Origin: Alteromonadaceae bacterium 2753L.S.0a.02
GTDB taxonomy: Bacteria > Pseudomonadota > Gammaproteobacteria > Pseudomonadales > Cellvibrionaceae
Assembly: GCA_007827375.1 (NCBI GenBank)
Contig: VISH01000002.1
Span: 1,513,001-1,577,000 of the forward strand
Direction: 5' to 3'
DNA length: 64,000 nucleotides
The translations under genes were made by a program, and so were the position numbers. Shown piece by piece: positions 39,584-48,314 of the stretch (positions are counted from its first letter, which is position 1; every line of letters begins with the position of its first letter). Under the pieces are notes generated by a model. The model had not been told where the DNA came from, did no database searches, and saw only the letters and a list, made by a program, of their open reading frames with translations.

Positions 39584-40215
39584 TAAATATCAACAAACAA
39601 ACCGGTGCGACCCTGGTAGGCCAGATGATCGGCATGCTGGTATCGATGTTGGCGATACTAACCTGTGTATCTATGCATAAAAGTCTCATGCAGGTAACCG
39701 TCGAAGCCAAAACAAATGCAGTTTTCGATCGTCAGATCTCCAGTGCTTTGTTGCAGCTCCAGTATGACTTACACAACGCGGGAATTGGGATTGACAGCGC
39801 CACAGCGAATGACGTCGTTGCTGTCAGTAATGCCGCCGGAGAAAGCCTTTTCTGGCGTTTTAATGATGCGGGCACCTACACCTGTTTGGGTGTGAGAGAA
39901 GAAGCTTATGTCGATGCGCAAACCCAACTAGCAGGGCGTCGCCTTTTGGAATTGCAGGCATCCGCAAATTGCACAGCGAGCAGTGATCTGGCGAGTTTAA
40001 CCTGGCAGGCCACTGCGACACTGGCTCAGTTTCGCAATCAGACCAATACCTTATTTGCGTTTGAAGTGGTGCAGGCGAGATGCACGCCGTATGGCTTGGG
40101 TCAGGCAGAAAACCATTTACAAGTGAATATTGACACGGTAACCAGCGCACAGTTGGCTGGCGCCAATGTTTCAGCAATCGAGTATCAGTATTGTTTAGCA
40201 AATACCCATATTTAA
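39580..40215 (+). CDS. pilW: Type IV pilus minor pilin PilW
   Basis: A 211-residue minor pilin with prepilin site KQTG|ATLVGQMIGMLVSMLAIL. It lacks the usual Glu at +5 and has a glutamine there (ATLVGQ), as some PilW proteins do. The globular domain shows paired cysteines. It overlaps pilV by 4 nt and pilX by 25 nt, which indicates a tightly coupled operon. Confidence 0.82.
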   Translation: MININKQTGATLVGQMIGMLVSMLAILTCVSMHKSLMQVTVEAKTNAVFDRQISSALLQLQYDLHNAGIGIDSATANDVVAVSNAAGESLFWRFNDAGTYTCLGVREEAYVDAQTQLAGRRLLELQASANCTASSDLASLTWQATATLAQFRNQTNTLFAFEVVQARCTPYGLGQAENHLQVNIDTVTSAQLAGANVSAIEYQYCLANTHI

Positions 40216-42221
40216 CCTGTTCAGTACAGCGTTTTTCGCCGACTTCCCCGATCTCAAAACAGCGTGGGGTTGCGACGATTTTACTCGTGCTGATGATCAG
40301 TCTGGCTATGACCGTCGGCGCTATGGGCGTTGTTTATTCATTGCGCGGTAACCAGCAGATGCAGGTGGCTGCCCATGCTAATACCCACGCGCAAGCTGCC
40401 GCCTGGGCGGGCGTAGAGGTTTTTAGGAAATATCTTTATGAAATTTCCGACCAACCACAAATACTAGCCGATTTAAGCGGTGATTTACCCATGTCGATTA
40501 ACAATGTACCGACGAATTTATCGGCGCAAATTGTTAGTGTCAGCGCACCTGCAGGGCAGGCCGCAAGCGATACATTCGATATCACCGTTAATATTCGTGC
40601 TCAGGATACAATTGCAAAATCCTCGGCAACCGTGCAAGTGGTGTATCGTATTGCACCTTTTATGTGTGGCGGCGATACCACACTAAACTCGACGCTGGAC
40701 TTTCACCGTGATCTCAATATGGGAGGCGATATTACGGTTGAAAGTGACAATCCCACGCAAGCCACTTTCTTTGTTGATGGTACGGTAACACTCGACGGTA
40801 TATCTGCATCTGGTATCAATGCGCTCTACGCCACCGACGATATTTATCTCGGCAGCGGCGTATATTTACCTGAAGTATATTCCAATGGCGCTGTCGTATT
40901 AACTGGTAGTGCCAGTGTTGGAAAAACCTATGCACTTGGTGAAATATCCACCACTGGCGGTGCACGCCTGGTTTCGGAAGCTTACTCCAACAGTAATATT
41001 TCTGTTGGAGGAAACACCTCAGGCGATATTTATTCACGGGCGAACGTGAGCGTGGTTAGTTGGGTTAACACCGGCAGTATTCAAGCCGGTGGTGATGTAC
41101 TTATCGAGGGCGGTCCTATAGGAAACATCGCTGCGCGCGGTGATGTCACAATTACCGGTTACACCAGCGTTGCGGAAATTACTTCCGAACAGGATGTTAA
41201 TTGCATCAGCGGCTGGAGCAGTTATACCTCCATCAATGCGGCGGGTTCCGCGGCAAGTTGTTCTGGCAGTAACGCGCATTCTGGGGCCACAGTTTCTGTC
41301 GATATCATGGACGAGTTGCAAGCGTTTACAATGGAACCGGTGCGTGTCGATGCATGGGCGCTAAAAAATGCAGCAAATTATGTGTTTGAATACGAATCGG
41401 GTCGCATAAAAATCACTGTCAGTAACATTAATGGTGTGACCAACGGCAGCTACTACCTGGGTGACCGCTCCGACGGCAGAAAAGATTATTTATGTGATGT
41501 GGTAACCGGCGCAGGAGTGTGTTCCAGCCCGTCCAATCCCAGTTTAAAAATTTGCAACGGCTACAGCGATTACAACGATTGCTTTAACTACGATGTCAGT
41601 TCGCAAACCTGGCAGGTTAATGGATTGAACATGGCGCCGGGTGTTGTTTGGTTCGAGGGCAATCTGGAATTGGGCAACGGCAAATATTACAACACCTTTA
41701 TCGCCACAGGTGACCTGGAAACTGCGGGGTCACACAAAACCTATGCCGTTAATTTTGCCGGGTATGATGTGATATGTAATAACCAATTTCCCCTAAATCC
41801 TGCCAGCCACTTCAACGGTTTGTATCCGACAAATTTGTGCGATACCGCCAATGGCGTAATGATTCCAGATGCGGTTGGTAATATCGGATTACTAGCGGGT
41901 GGTTACCCCCCAGATTTAACCGATGTCTACGAAGGGGGCAACATCACTCTAGGCGCCTCCACAGAAATTTTTGGTACGGTGATGGCTGGAGATTTCCTGT
42001 TTACTGGTGGTGACACCATTATTCATGGATACATCAGTGCATCAGGACTTGGGCCCGCAGCCGATGGCAGTGCGGAAAACAGTTTGGGTGGCAGTACAAC
42101 CGTAGACTTACAAGATTTACCAGCGTCGTTTGACCCGACCCTGGTACCTAATATGAGTGCTGGCGGATGCAACTCTGGCGATGCCGAGGTATCCCGAGCT
42201 TACTGGACAAAATATTTGTGA
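40191..42221 (+). CDS. pilX: PilX-like minor pilin with large beta-helix-like C-terminal domain
   Basis: A 676-residue protein. The N-terminus has a prepilin-like KQRG|VATILLVLMISLAM segment followed by the PilX helix (AQAAAWAGVEVFRKYL), about 155 residues in all. Normal PilX proteins stop near there. Residues about 160-370 are successive short repeats of the type GGDITVES, DGTVTLDG, NSNISVGG, GGDVLIEGG and RGDVTITG, predicted as a right-handed beta-helix like bactofilins. A further 300-residue cysteine-containing part ends the protein. No other in-frame ATG, GTG or TTG precedes the PilX region, so a TTG start at 40191 is used. It converges with trmL, one base apart. No pilY1 is in this operon; a role as tip adhesin is inferred. 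Confidence 0.8.
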   Translation: MFSKYPYLTCSVQRFSPTSPISKQRGVATILLVLMISLAMTVGAMGVVYSLRGNQQMQVAAHANTHAQAAAWAGVEVFRKYLYEISDQPQILADLSGDLPMSINNVPTNLSAQIVSVSAPAGQAASDTFDITVNIRAQDTIAKSSATVQVVYRIAPFMCGGDTTLNSTLDFHRDLNMGGDITVESDNPTQATFFVDGTVTLDGISASGINALYATDDIYLGSGVYLPEVYSNGAVVLTGSASVGKTYALGEISTTGGARLVSEAYSNSNISVGGNTSGDIYSRANVSVVSWVNTGSIQAGGDVLIEGGPIGNIAARGDVTITGYTSVAEITSEQDVNCISGWSSYTSINAAGSAASCSGSNAHSGATVSVDIMDELQAFTMEPVRVDAWALKNAANYVFEYESGRIKITVSNINGVTNGSYYLGDRSDGRKDYLCDVVTGAGVCSSPSNPSLKICNGYSDYNDCFNYDVSSQTWQVNGLNMAPGVVWFEGNLELGNGKYYNTFIATGDLETAGSHKTYAVNFAGYDVICNNQFPLNPASHFNGLYPTNLCDTANGVMIPDAVGNIGLLAGGYPPDLTDVYEGGNITLGASTEIFGTVMAGDFLFTGGDTIIHGYISASGLGPAADGSAENSLGGSTTVDLQDLPASFDPTLVPNMSAGGCNSGDAEVSRAYWTKYL

Positions 42222-42222
42222 T

Positions 42223-42690
42223 TTAACGTTTAGCCTGTGGGTAGCCCAATTGGCGCCAGGCTTCGTACACCATCACCGCGGCGGCGTTGGATAAATTCAT
42301 ACTGCGACTGTTTGCCAGCATTGGAATTCTCAGCACCTGCTGTGGTGGTAAAGATTCCCGTATATCGCTGGGCAATCCGCGGGTTTCCGGCCCGAACAGC
42401 AAATAGTCTCCGGCTTTAAAATTTGCCTGTGAATGCGTTGCTGAGCCTTTTGTCGACAAGGCCCACAGAGTTGCATCGCCTGCTGTTTCGAGCAGGGCCT
42501 CCCAGTTTTTATGAATAACCGTATTTTGCCATTCATGGTAGTCGAGCCCTGCACGGCGCAGACGTTTGTCATCCAACACGAAACTGAGCGGTTCCACCAG
42601 GTGAAGCTGGCAGCCTGTGTTGGCACAAAGGCGAATAATGTTTCCGGTATTGGGTGGAATTTCTGGTTGATAAAGAACAACGTTGAACAT
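42223..42690 (-). CDS. trmL: tRNA (cytidine/uridine-34 2'-O)-methyltransferase TrmL
   Basis: A 155-residue SPOUT methyltransferase that 2'-O-methylates the wobble base of certain leucine tRNAs using S-adenosylmethionine. Family marks are the N-terminus MFNVVLYQPEIPPNTGNIIRL, FGPETRGLP, and the knot sequence LANSRSMNLSNAAAVMVYEAWRQ. I moved the start to ATG 42690, the position that fits the family; an upstream ATG at 42723 adds 11 residues without similarity. It separates the two pilus loci and is on the opposite strand to both. Confidence 0.95.
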   Translation of the reverse strand: MFNVVLYQPEIPPNTGNIIRLCANTGCQLHLVEPLSFVLDDKRLRRAGLDYHEWQNTVIHKNWEALLETAGDATLWALSTKGSATHSQANFKAGDYLLFGPETRGLPSDIRESLPPQQVLRIPMLANSRSMNLSNAAAVMVYEAWRQLGYPQAKR

Positions 42691-42952
42691 AGTTAGCGTG
42701 TTAGATGTGGCATTTTGTGTCAAAGCGTATTATAAACTAGAGTTATAAATGAATAATATTAAAGGGTATTAAGTTGTTAACCACTTGACCCTGTAAAGCT
42801 CCGGCTTGTTCAAATAATACTTGCAACCAAGCGCGCAACCAATGTCTATACTTATTGTTATTGCGCAAATGCCAATTATAAGCATGGGTTATTTGCACAT
42901 GAAACTGGTGTTTATAAGTTTTTAATTTTAGGCAGGGGGCGACTGTCGATTA

Positions 42953-43963
42953 ATGTTGAAAAAGTGGCTAACGGGTGTTTCCTCACGGGCTCCCGCTGTC
43001 GGCATTGAAATTCAGAGTGATGGTATTGCCATTGCCGCATGCGCACCCGGTACACTCCACGTCACATCCAACGATGACGGTATTCAGGTGCGGGGGCCGT
43101 TAGTGCAGAGCCTGCAGTTGTTGGACAAAGACTCATTCGGTGAGGAAATTTCACAAGCCCTGGGCGATTGGGTTACAAGCAACGAGTTAAAACATGCGCC
43201 CTGCAATCTCGTGCTGCAAAATTCCGAGTATCAATTATTGTTGGTTGAAGCGCCTGATGTTGATTACAAAGAATTACGTCAGGCCCTGCGATGGCGAATT
43301 AAAGATCTCATTTCCATTCCCGCCGACAAAGCTGCATTGGATGTTTTCCTGTTACCCAAAGATGGCAGTCGGTCCGGCAAACAGATGGCCTATGTGGTGG
43401 TTACCGAGCTGGAAAAGATAAATGGCATTATCGAGCTGATAAACGGTGCCGGGCTGGAACTGGCGGCAATCGACATTTGTGAACTGGCATTGCGCAATCT
43501 GGTGTGCCTGAAAGAACTCGGTAAAAAAGAGAGTCGAGGTGTCGCTTTAGTCAGGCTTACCGAAGGTCGGGGCGTGGTGTCCCTGTATCGCAACGGCAAT
43601 TTATACCTCTCCCGCCAATTCAATATTCAATACGGTGCAGGCTTACTCGACGATATCCCCGTCGAAAGTTTTCTTTTGGAAGTGCAGCGTTCACTCGACT
43701 ATTACGAGCGGCAGATGGGGCAGGTGCCTCCAGCGGCTCTCTATGTTTGTGGACACAACATTAGTGAGGACAAAATTTCCCTAGATCTTTCCCGAGGATT
43801 AAGCGTGCCGGTAAAGTTTCTCGACCTGGAAACGCTACTGCAGTTTCCCGAAGCGCAATCGCAACCACTCGATTCAGGCCTACTGCATGCGGGTGTTGCA
43901 GCGCTCGGAGCTGCAATACGCAGTGACGTGGCAACCAGTTTTACACAGATGGAGGCCGAGTAA
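42953..43963 (+). CDS. mshI: MSHA biogenesis protein MshI (PilM-like)
   Basis: A 336-residue actin-like PilM-family protein of the MSHA pilus inner-membrane platform, expected on the cytoplasmic side. The N-terminus shows AVGIEIQSDGIAIA, the ATPase-fold phosphate region. Weak sequence conservation is usual in MshI. It is the first gene of a 16-gene run; the preceding 260 bp (42691-42952) must hold the promoter, and TATACT at 42847-42852 is a possible -10. The mshH gene that starts the locus in Vibrio is absent. Confidence 0.85.
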   Translation: MLKKWLTGVSSRAPAVGIEIQSDGIAIAACAPGTLHVTSNDDGIQVRGPLVQSLQLLDKDSFGEEISQALGDWVTSNELKHAPCNLVLQNSEYQLLLVEAPDVDYKELRQALRWRIKDLISIPADKAALDVFLLPKDGSRSGKQMAYVVVTELEKINGIIELINGAGLELAAIDICELALRNLVCLKELGKKESRGVALVRLTEGRGVVSLYRNGNLYLSRQFNIQYGAGLLDDIPVESFLLEVQRSLDYYERQMGQVPPAALYVCGHNISEDKISLDLSRGLSVPVKFLDLETLLQFPEAQSQPLDSGLLHAGVAALGAAIRSDVATSFTQMEAE

Positions 43964-44590
43964 GTGGCGATTCAGCAGGTCAATCTTTATTTACCCGAAT
44001 TACGGCCCAGTAAGGAATGGCTTACCCTATCGACATTGGCGATATGCCTTACTGGAATGCTACTTATTTTCTTGGTGAGTTCTGTTGCTTCGCACTTCGC
44101 GGTAAGCAATCTCGAAGAGCAGGTCGAATCGGTGGAAAACCAATTGATTAATGCACAAGTTCAGGTGAAATCCATTCGTGGAAAATTACAGCCGCTGAAA
44201 ACCAATAATCTGCAACTACAAGTTGCCTATTTAAAAGCGGCGATACAGGGGCGTGAACAGGTGGGTAAAATTATCGCCGGTCAAAATCTAGGAAACGCAG
44301 ATGGTTTTAGCGACTATTTACAGGCACTGGCGGAATTGTCGAGTGGCGAGTTTTCTCTCGAGAAAATTCGCTTGAGCGACGGCGGGCAGTTTCTCGAATT
44401 AAAAGGTCAAACCCGCAGCCCGGCCGCAATAGCTGAGTACCTGCAACATCTGTACGATTCGCCTGCTTTTTCTGCCACACAATTTGGTTTGTTGAGCGTT
44501 GCAAATAATGAAGCTCCTCGTGGAATCCACTACTTTAGCGTGGGTTTTGAATCCATTTATGAGCAGCTGAGTAGCGGGGCAAGGCAATGA
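43964..44590 (+). CDS. mshI2: MSHA pilus assembly protein, PilN-like (MshI2)
   Basis: A 208-residue PilN-family inner-membrane protein starting with GTG directly after the mshI stop. A short cytoplasmic N-terminus (QQVNLYLPELRP, the segment that in PilN binds PilM) is followed by a transmembrane helix (about 23-45), a coiled coil and a periplasmic ferredoxin-like domain. It overlaps mshJ by 4 nt. Confidence 0.82.
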   Translation: MAIQQVNLYLPELRPSKEWLTLSTLAICLTGMLLIFLVSSVASHFAVSNLEEQVESVENQLINAQVQVKSIRGKLQPLKTNNLQLQVAYLKAAIQGREQVGKIIAGQNLGNADGFSDYLQALAELSSGEFSLEKIRLSDGGQFLELKGQTRSPAAIAEYLQHLYDSPAFSATQFGLLSVANNEAPRGIHYFSVGFESIYEQLSSGARQ

Positions 44591-45357
44591 CCAAAGCCGA
44601 GATAATTCAAAATTGGCACGACTGGGAAGAAAAATTCCTTGAGCTTCAGCTGCGTGAACGAATTTTGGTGAGCTTGGGTGTATTGGCGTTACTTTTTTTA
44701 ATTTGGGATTTTAGTTTTCTCGGCCCTATAGAAAAAAAGCAAAATGCTCTCTCTGCTCGGTTTGAACGAACCACAACAGAATTACGTAAAGTTGCAGCAG
44801 AAGAGCAGGTGTTGGTTAAAGCGCTAACCAATGACCCATCGATAGCGGCACGTAAACAAATATTGGATTTGCAAAATCAACTATCAGCAGCAGACAAACA
44901 AGTACAGTCCATGTCTGCAGGATTGATCTCAGCAGTGCGCCTTCCGGAAATATTGCACGATGTATTACAGGAAACCGGTAATTTGCAGTTGGTGGGAATG
45001 CGCCATTACCCTGCTCAAAAACTTCAGCTGGCAGAAACCGCAAATGATGATCCAGAAGCGGAACCCGATGAGCAGGATCTCGCCATAGCTGCTTTGCAAG
45101 AGAGTGACGAAAGCGTAGCGTCAAGTGTGGATAAGCGGCTCGCGGAGGAACGCGTAATAGGCGTATATAAGCACGCTGTGCGCATTACGTTACAGGGGAA
45201 TTATTTTTCTGTTGTTGACTATTTGCAACGTTTGGAACATTTGAAGTGGCGTTTTTATTGGGATTTTATCGATTATCACGTTGATAAATATCCGTCGGCT
45301 ATTGTAACCCTTGAGGTGTACACGCTTTCAACCGATAGGGGGATGTTTGGTGCTTAA
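44587..45357 (+). CDS. mshJ: MSHA biogenesis protein MshJ (PilO-like)
   Basis: A 256-residue PilO-like partner of the PilN-like protein, with one transmembrane helix (about 28-47), a coiled coil and a periplasmic domain. It contains an acidic insertion (about 155-185, DDPEAEPDEQD). ATGA overlap with the previous gene and an 8-nt overlap with mshK show coupled translation. Confidence 0.85.
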   Translation: MTKAEIIQNWHDWEEKFLELQLRERILVSLGVLALLFLIWDFSFLGPIEKKQNALSARFERTTTELRKVAAEEQVLVKALTNDPSIAARKQILDLQNQLSAADKQVQSMSAGLISAVRLPEILHDVLQETGNLQLVGMRHYPAQKLQLAETANDDPEAEPDEQDLAIAALQESDESVASSVDKRLAEERVIGVYKHAVRITLQGNYFSVVDYLQRLEHLKWRFYWDFIDYHVDKYPSAIVTLEVYTLSTDRGMFGA

Positions 45358-45670
45358 GCTTATCTTCCTGATTGCGGCAAGCCTGTTATTCACCAGTACC
45401 GTACCTGTATACGGCAATACTTTGCGTGACCCAACAACACCGCTCAGCTATTCACCGGTTCGAGCTGGTAAACCCAAATTACAGTTGCAGGCAATTTATT
45501 ACGGCAGTACTCGCAAGGAAGCTATCGTGAATGGACAGCTGGTTAAAGAGGGGAGCCAGGTTGCGGGTGTAGAAATTACCCGTATTTCGAGTAACAAAGT
45601 TTACTACAAGCAGGGAGCCCAAACCGGGGCACTCGTGCTTTTACCAAAGGTTAGCAAAGCAACACAGTAG
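45350..45670 (+). CDS. mshK: MSHA biogenesis protein MshK (PilP-like)
   Basis: About 106 residues. GTG start at 45350 is chosen because AGGGGG lies about 8 nt upstream and it gives a clean signal peptide (LKLIFLIAASLLFTSTV). The mature part has LRDPTTPL and LQAIYYGSTRKEAIVNGQLVKEGS, the homology-region fold seen in PilP/GspC that bridges the platform to the secretin. Confidence 0.83.
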   Translation: MLKLIFLIAASLLFTSTVPVYGNTLRDPTTPLSYSPVRAGKPKLQLQAIYYGSTRKEAIVNGQLVKEGSQVAGVEITRISSNKVYYKQGAQTGALVLLPKVSKATQ

Positions 45671-45687
45671 TTGCGGGTTACAAGTTC

Positions 45688-47418
45688 ATGACTCAAATGA
45701 TACAAATTAAATTCAACACTGGCGGCTTTTTGTCCGTGCTGCTGACCCTTACATTGGTAAGCTGTTCCAGTGTGCCGCAAGAGCAAACTGCCGCAGAAAA
45801 AAATATCGCAGACGCTAAAGCCGCGCATGAAAAATATCAGGCCGCCCAGGCCGCGCCAGAAATTCCTGCAGAAATATCCGATAGCTTGTTAAATAATGCG
45901 CTTAATTCCGCTGAGCCGCCCGCAGCAGAACAACGATTTGATATTTCAGTGAATCAGGTGCCTGCCCGCACTTTTTTTCTTAGCCTGGTCTCTGATTCCG
46001 GTGTTAATGTGGTGGCACACCCAGAAATCTCAGGCAATATATCTCTGGAGCTTAAAAACGTTACTGTGCGAGAAGCATTAGATGTTACCCGTGAAGTTTA
46101 CGGCTATGAGTACAAATACCAAAACCGCATTTATACCATTTACCCAAGAAAATTGCGTACCGAAGTATTTCCCATTAATTACTTGGATATAAAGCGTGTG
46201 GGTTTGACCGATACCAGTGTTAGCATCGGTAAAGTTATGTCTGGCTCCAGCAATAATAACAATAGAAGTAACAATAGCAGCAGTTCCCAATATGGTAATT
46301 CCCAAGGCCAGGAGAGCCTGCTGGGCTATCTGGATGGCCAGGAAAATAAATCCAGTCGCAACTCGCGTTCATCCTCCAGCCCAGGCGCGCGGGTGCAAAC
46401 ACTGAATAAAACAGATTTTTGGAACAGCGTCCATGAAACCGTAAGCGCGATTGTGGGTGGTGAAGAAGGTGGGCGCATGGTGATGACCAACCCGCAGGCA
46501 GGGTTAATTGTGGTTAAGGCGATGCCTACAGAACTCAACGCCGTGCGAGATTTTCTGGAGCGATCCGAGCTGAGTATTCGTCGGCAGGTTGTCCTCGAAA
46601 CTAAAATTATTGAAGTAAAACTCAATGATGACTATGAAGCGGGAATCGACTGGGGCGCGATTGGCGGGTCTCTCAAACTCGAAACCGAAAATTCCAGAAC
46701 CCGCGTTTTTAGCAACACAGGAAAACAGCTTCAGGATGTCTCAGACCAACTATTCTCTTCAGTGTTGAATGTGGTTGATATCACGCAATTACTTAATTTG
46801 CTGGAAACCCAAGGAAATGTACAGGTGTTGTCCAGCCCTCGAATTTCCACGGTAAACAATCAGAAAGCCGTCATAAGGGTTGGCTCCGATGAATTTTTTG
46901 TCACTGGTGTATCGAATTCCACAACCACGAGTGCTTCGACCATTCAAAATATTCCGGAAGTGGAATTGGATTCTTTCTTTAGTGGTATTGCATTGGATGT
47001 TACGCCGCAAATTGCCGAAGACGGCGATGTGATACTTCATGTGCACCCGATTGTCACCAAGGTTGAGGATCAGATTAAGGAAATTGCCTTTGGCGAACAG
47101 CTCTACTCTCTGCCGTTGGCGTTACGGGATATTCGCGAATCCGATAGCGTGGTGCGCGCCAGCAGCGGTGAGGTAGTTGTGTTAGGTGGGCTCATGCAGG
47201 AGACCACCGTAGATGTCGCCAAGAAAAATCCCGTTTTGGGCGATATTCCGGTGGTCAATTTGATGTTCAAACAACGTAGAAAAGAACAGGTTAAAACCGA
47301 GTTGGTAATTTTGATGCGTCCTGTAGTGGTTGATGAAAACACCTGGAATGATGAGATTGAGCGAAGTGATCTTTCGATTAAAGCCCTCTCTGATGCATAC
47401 CGCAGTCGTAACGATTAA
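45688..47418 (+). CDS. mshL: MSHA secretin MshL
   Basis: Outer-membrane secretin through which the MSHA pilus passes, 576 residues. A lipoprotein signal ends in LVSC, so it may be self-piloting. Short N-domains (about 95-200) are followed by an Asn/Ser-rich low-complexity linker (about 190-235), then the conserved secretin core with VQVLSSPRISTVNNQKAVIRVG, and the C-terminal VVLGGLMQETT and RKEQVKTELVILMRPVVV. Seventeen nt separate it from mshK. Confidence 0.95.
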   Translation: MTQMIQIKFNTGGFLSVLLTLTLVSCSSVPQEQTAAEKNIADAKAAHEKYQAAQAAPEIPAEISDSLLNNALNSAEPPAAEQRFDISVNQVPARTFFLSLVSDSGVNVVAHPEISGNISLELKNVTVREALDVTREVYGYEYKYQNRIYTIYPRKLRTEVFPINYLDIKRVGLTDTSVSIGKVMSGSSNNNNRSNNSSSSQYGNSQGQESLLGYLDGQENKSSRNSRSSSSPGARVQTLNKTDFWNSVHETVSAIVGGEEGGRMVMTNPQAGLIVVKAMPTELNAVRDFLERSELSIRRQVVLETKIIEVKLNDDYEAGIDWGAIGGSLKLETENSRTRVFSNTGKQLQDVSDQLFSSVLNVVDITQLLNLLETQGNVQVLSSPRISTVNNQKAVIRVGSDEFFVTGVSNSTTTSASTIQNIPEVELDSFFSGIALDVTPQIAEDGDVILHVHPIVTKVEDQIKEIAFGEQLYSLPLALRDIRESDSVVRASSGEVVVLGGLMQETTVDVAKKNPVLGDIPVVNLMFKQRRKEQVKTELVILMRPVVVDENTWNDEIERSDLSIKALSDAYRSRND

Positions 47419-47423
47419 ATATT

Positions 47424-48314
47424 ATGTATTTACAACATTTTAATTTTGCTGAACCGCCGTTTTCGTTAACACCGGATACACAGTTCTTTATGAACCAGCA
47501 GAGTCATCGGGATGCGCTCAACACCATGCTGGTTGCGCTGCAGCACTGTGAGGGCTTCATTAAAATTGTTGGCGAAGTGGGTACCGGAAAAACACTCTTG
47601 TGTCGTATATTACTATCGCGATTAAAACACCGCTTTGTGACTGCCTATATACCCAACCCGTATTTATCCCCAGATGAGCTAAAAGCGTTTGTTGCACAGG
47701 AAATAGGCGCTAACTACGACGCCTCTATGCAGGCGCACGTGCTGCTAACCTCGATTTATCACAAATTGATGCAACTGGCTCATAACGGTAAGCAAGTGGT
47801 ATTAGTGGTGGATGAAGCGCAGGCCATGCCGCGTGAAACCATAGAAAGTTTACGATTGCTTACCAACCTCGAAACCGAAAAACGGAAGTTGCTACAAGTC
47901 GTTATGCTCGGGCAGCCGGAGTTGGATCATCTATTGTCTCGTGCCGATTTGCGTCAATTAAAACAACGTATCATTTTTTCGGAAACGCTGAAGCCCTTTT
48001 CGACCCGTGGGGTTAAAGATTACATTCGACACAGGCTCGATTCAGCGGGTGGCAACAAAGACCTTTTCAGCGGTAGCGCATTGTGGTTATTAAGTCGAGG
48101 CAGTGGGGGCATACCGCGGTTAATTAATATTATTGCCCACAAAGCGCTCATCAGTGCATACGGTCGGGGCCTCACAAAAGTCGGGGTGGTACAGGTAGCT
48201 GCGGCGATTATTGATACCACGGAAACCCGCTGGTCTGGAAAATTAATCGCTTGGCATTGTCGGTTTGCCAGTCGCTTGCTCACATTCGGCGTTCGTGCTG
48301 GAGCAAGCGTATGA
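47424..48314 (+). CDS. mshM: MSHA biogenesis AAA-ATPase MshM (ExeA-like)
   Basis: A 296-residue AAA ATPase of the ExeA/MshM type, thought to help insert the secretin through the cell wall. Walker A GEVGTGKT (50-57), Walker B VVLVVDEAQAM, and a sensor-type region near 165. No peptidoglycan-binding domain is attached. Stop overlaps the mshN start. Confidence 0.92.
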   Translation: MYLQHFNFAEPPFSLTPDTQFFMNQQSHRDALNTMLVALQHCEGFIKIVGEVGTGKTLLCRILLSRLKHRFVTAYIPNPYLSPDELKAFVAQEIGANYDASMQAHVLLTSIYHKLMQLAHNGKQVVLVVDEAQAMPRETIESLRLLTNLETEKRKLLQVVMLGQPELDHLLSRADLRQLKQRIIFSETLKPFSTRGVKDYIRHRLDSAGGNKDLFSGSALWLLSRGSGGIPRLINIIAHKALISAYGRGLTKVGVVQVAAAIIDTTETRWSGKLIAWHCRFASRLLTFGVRAGASV

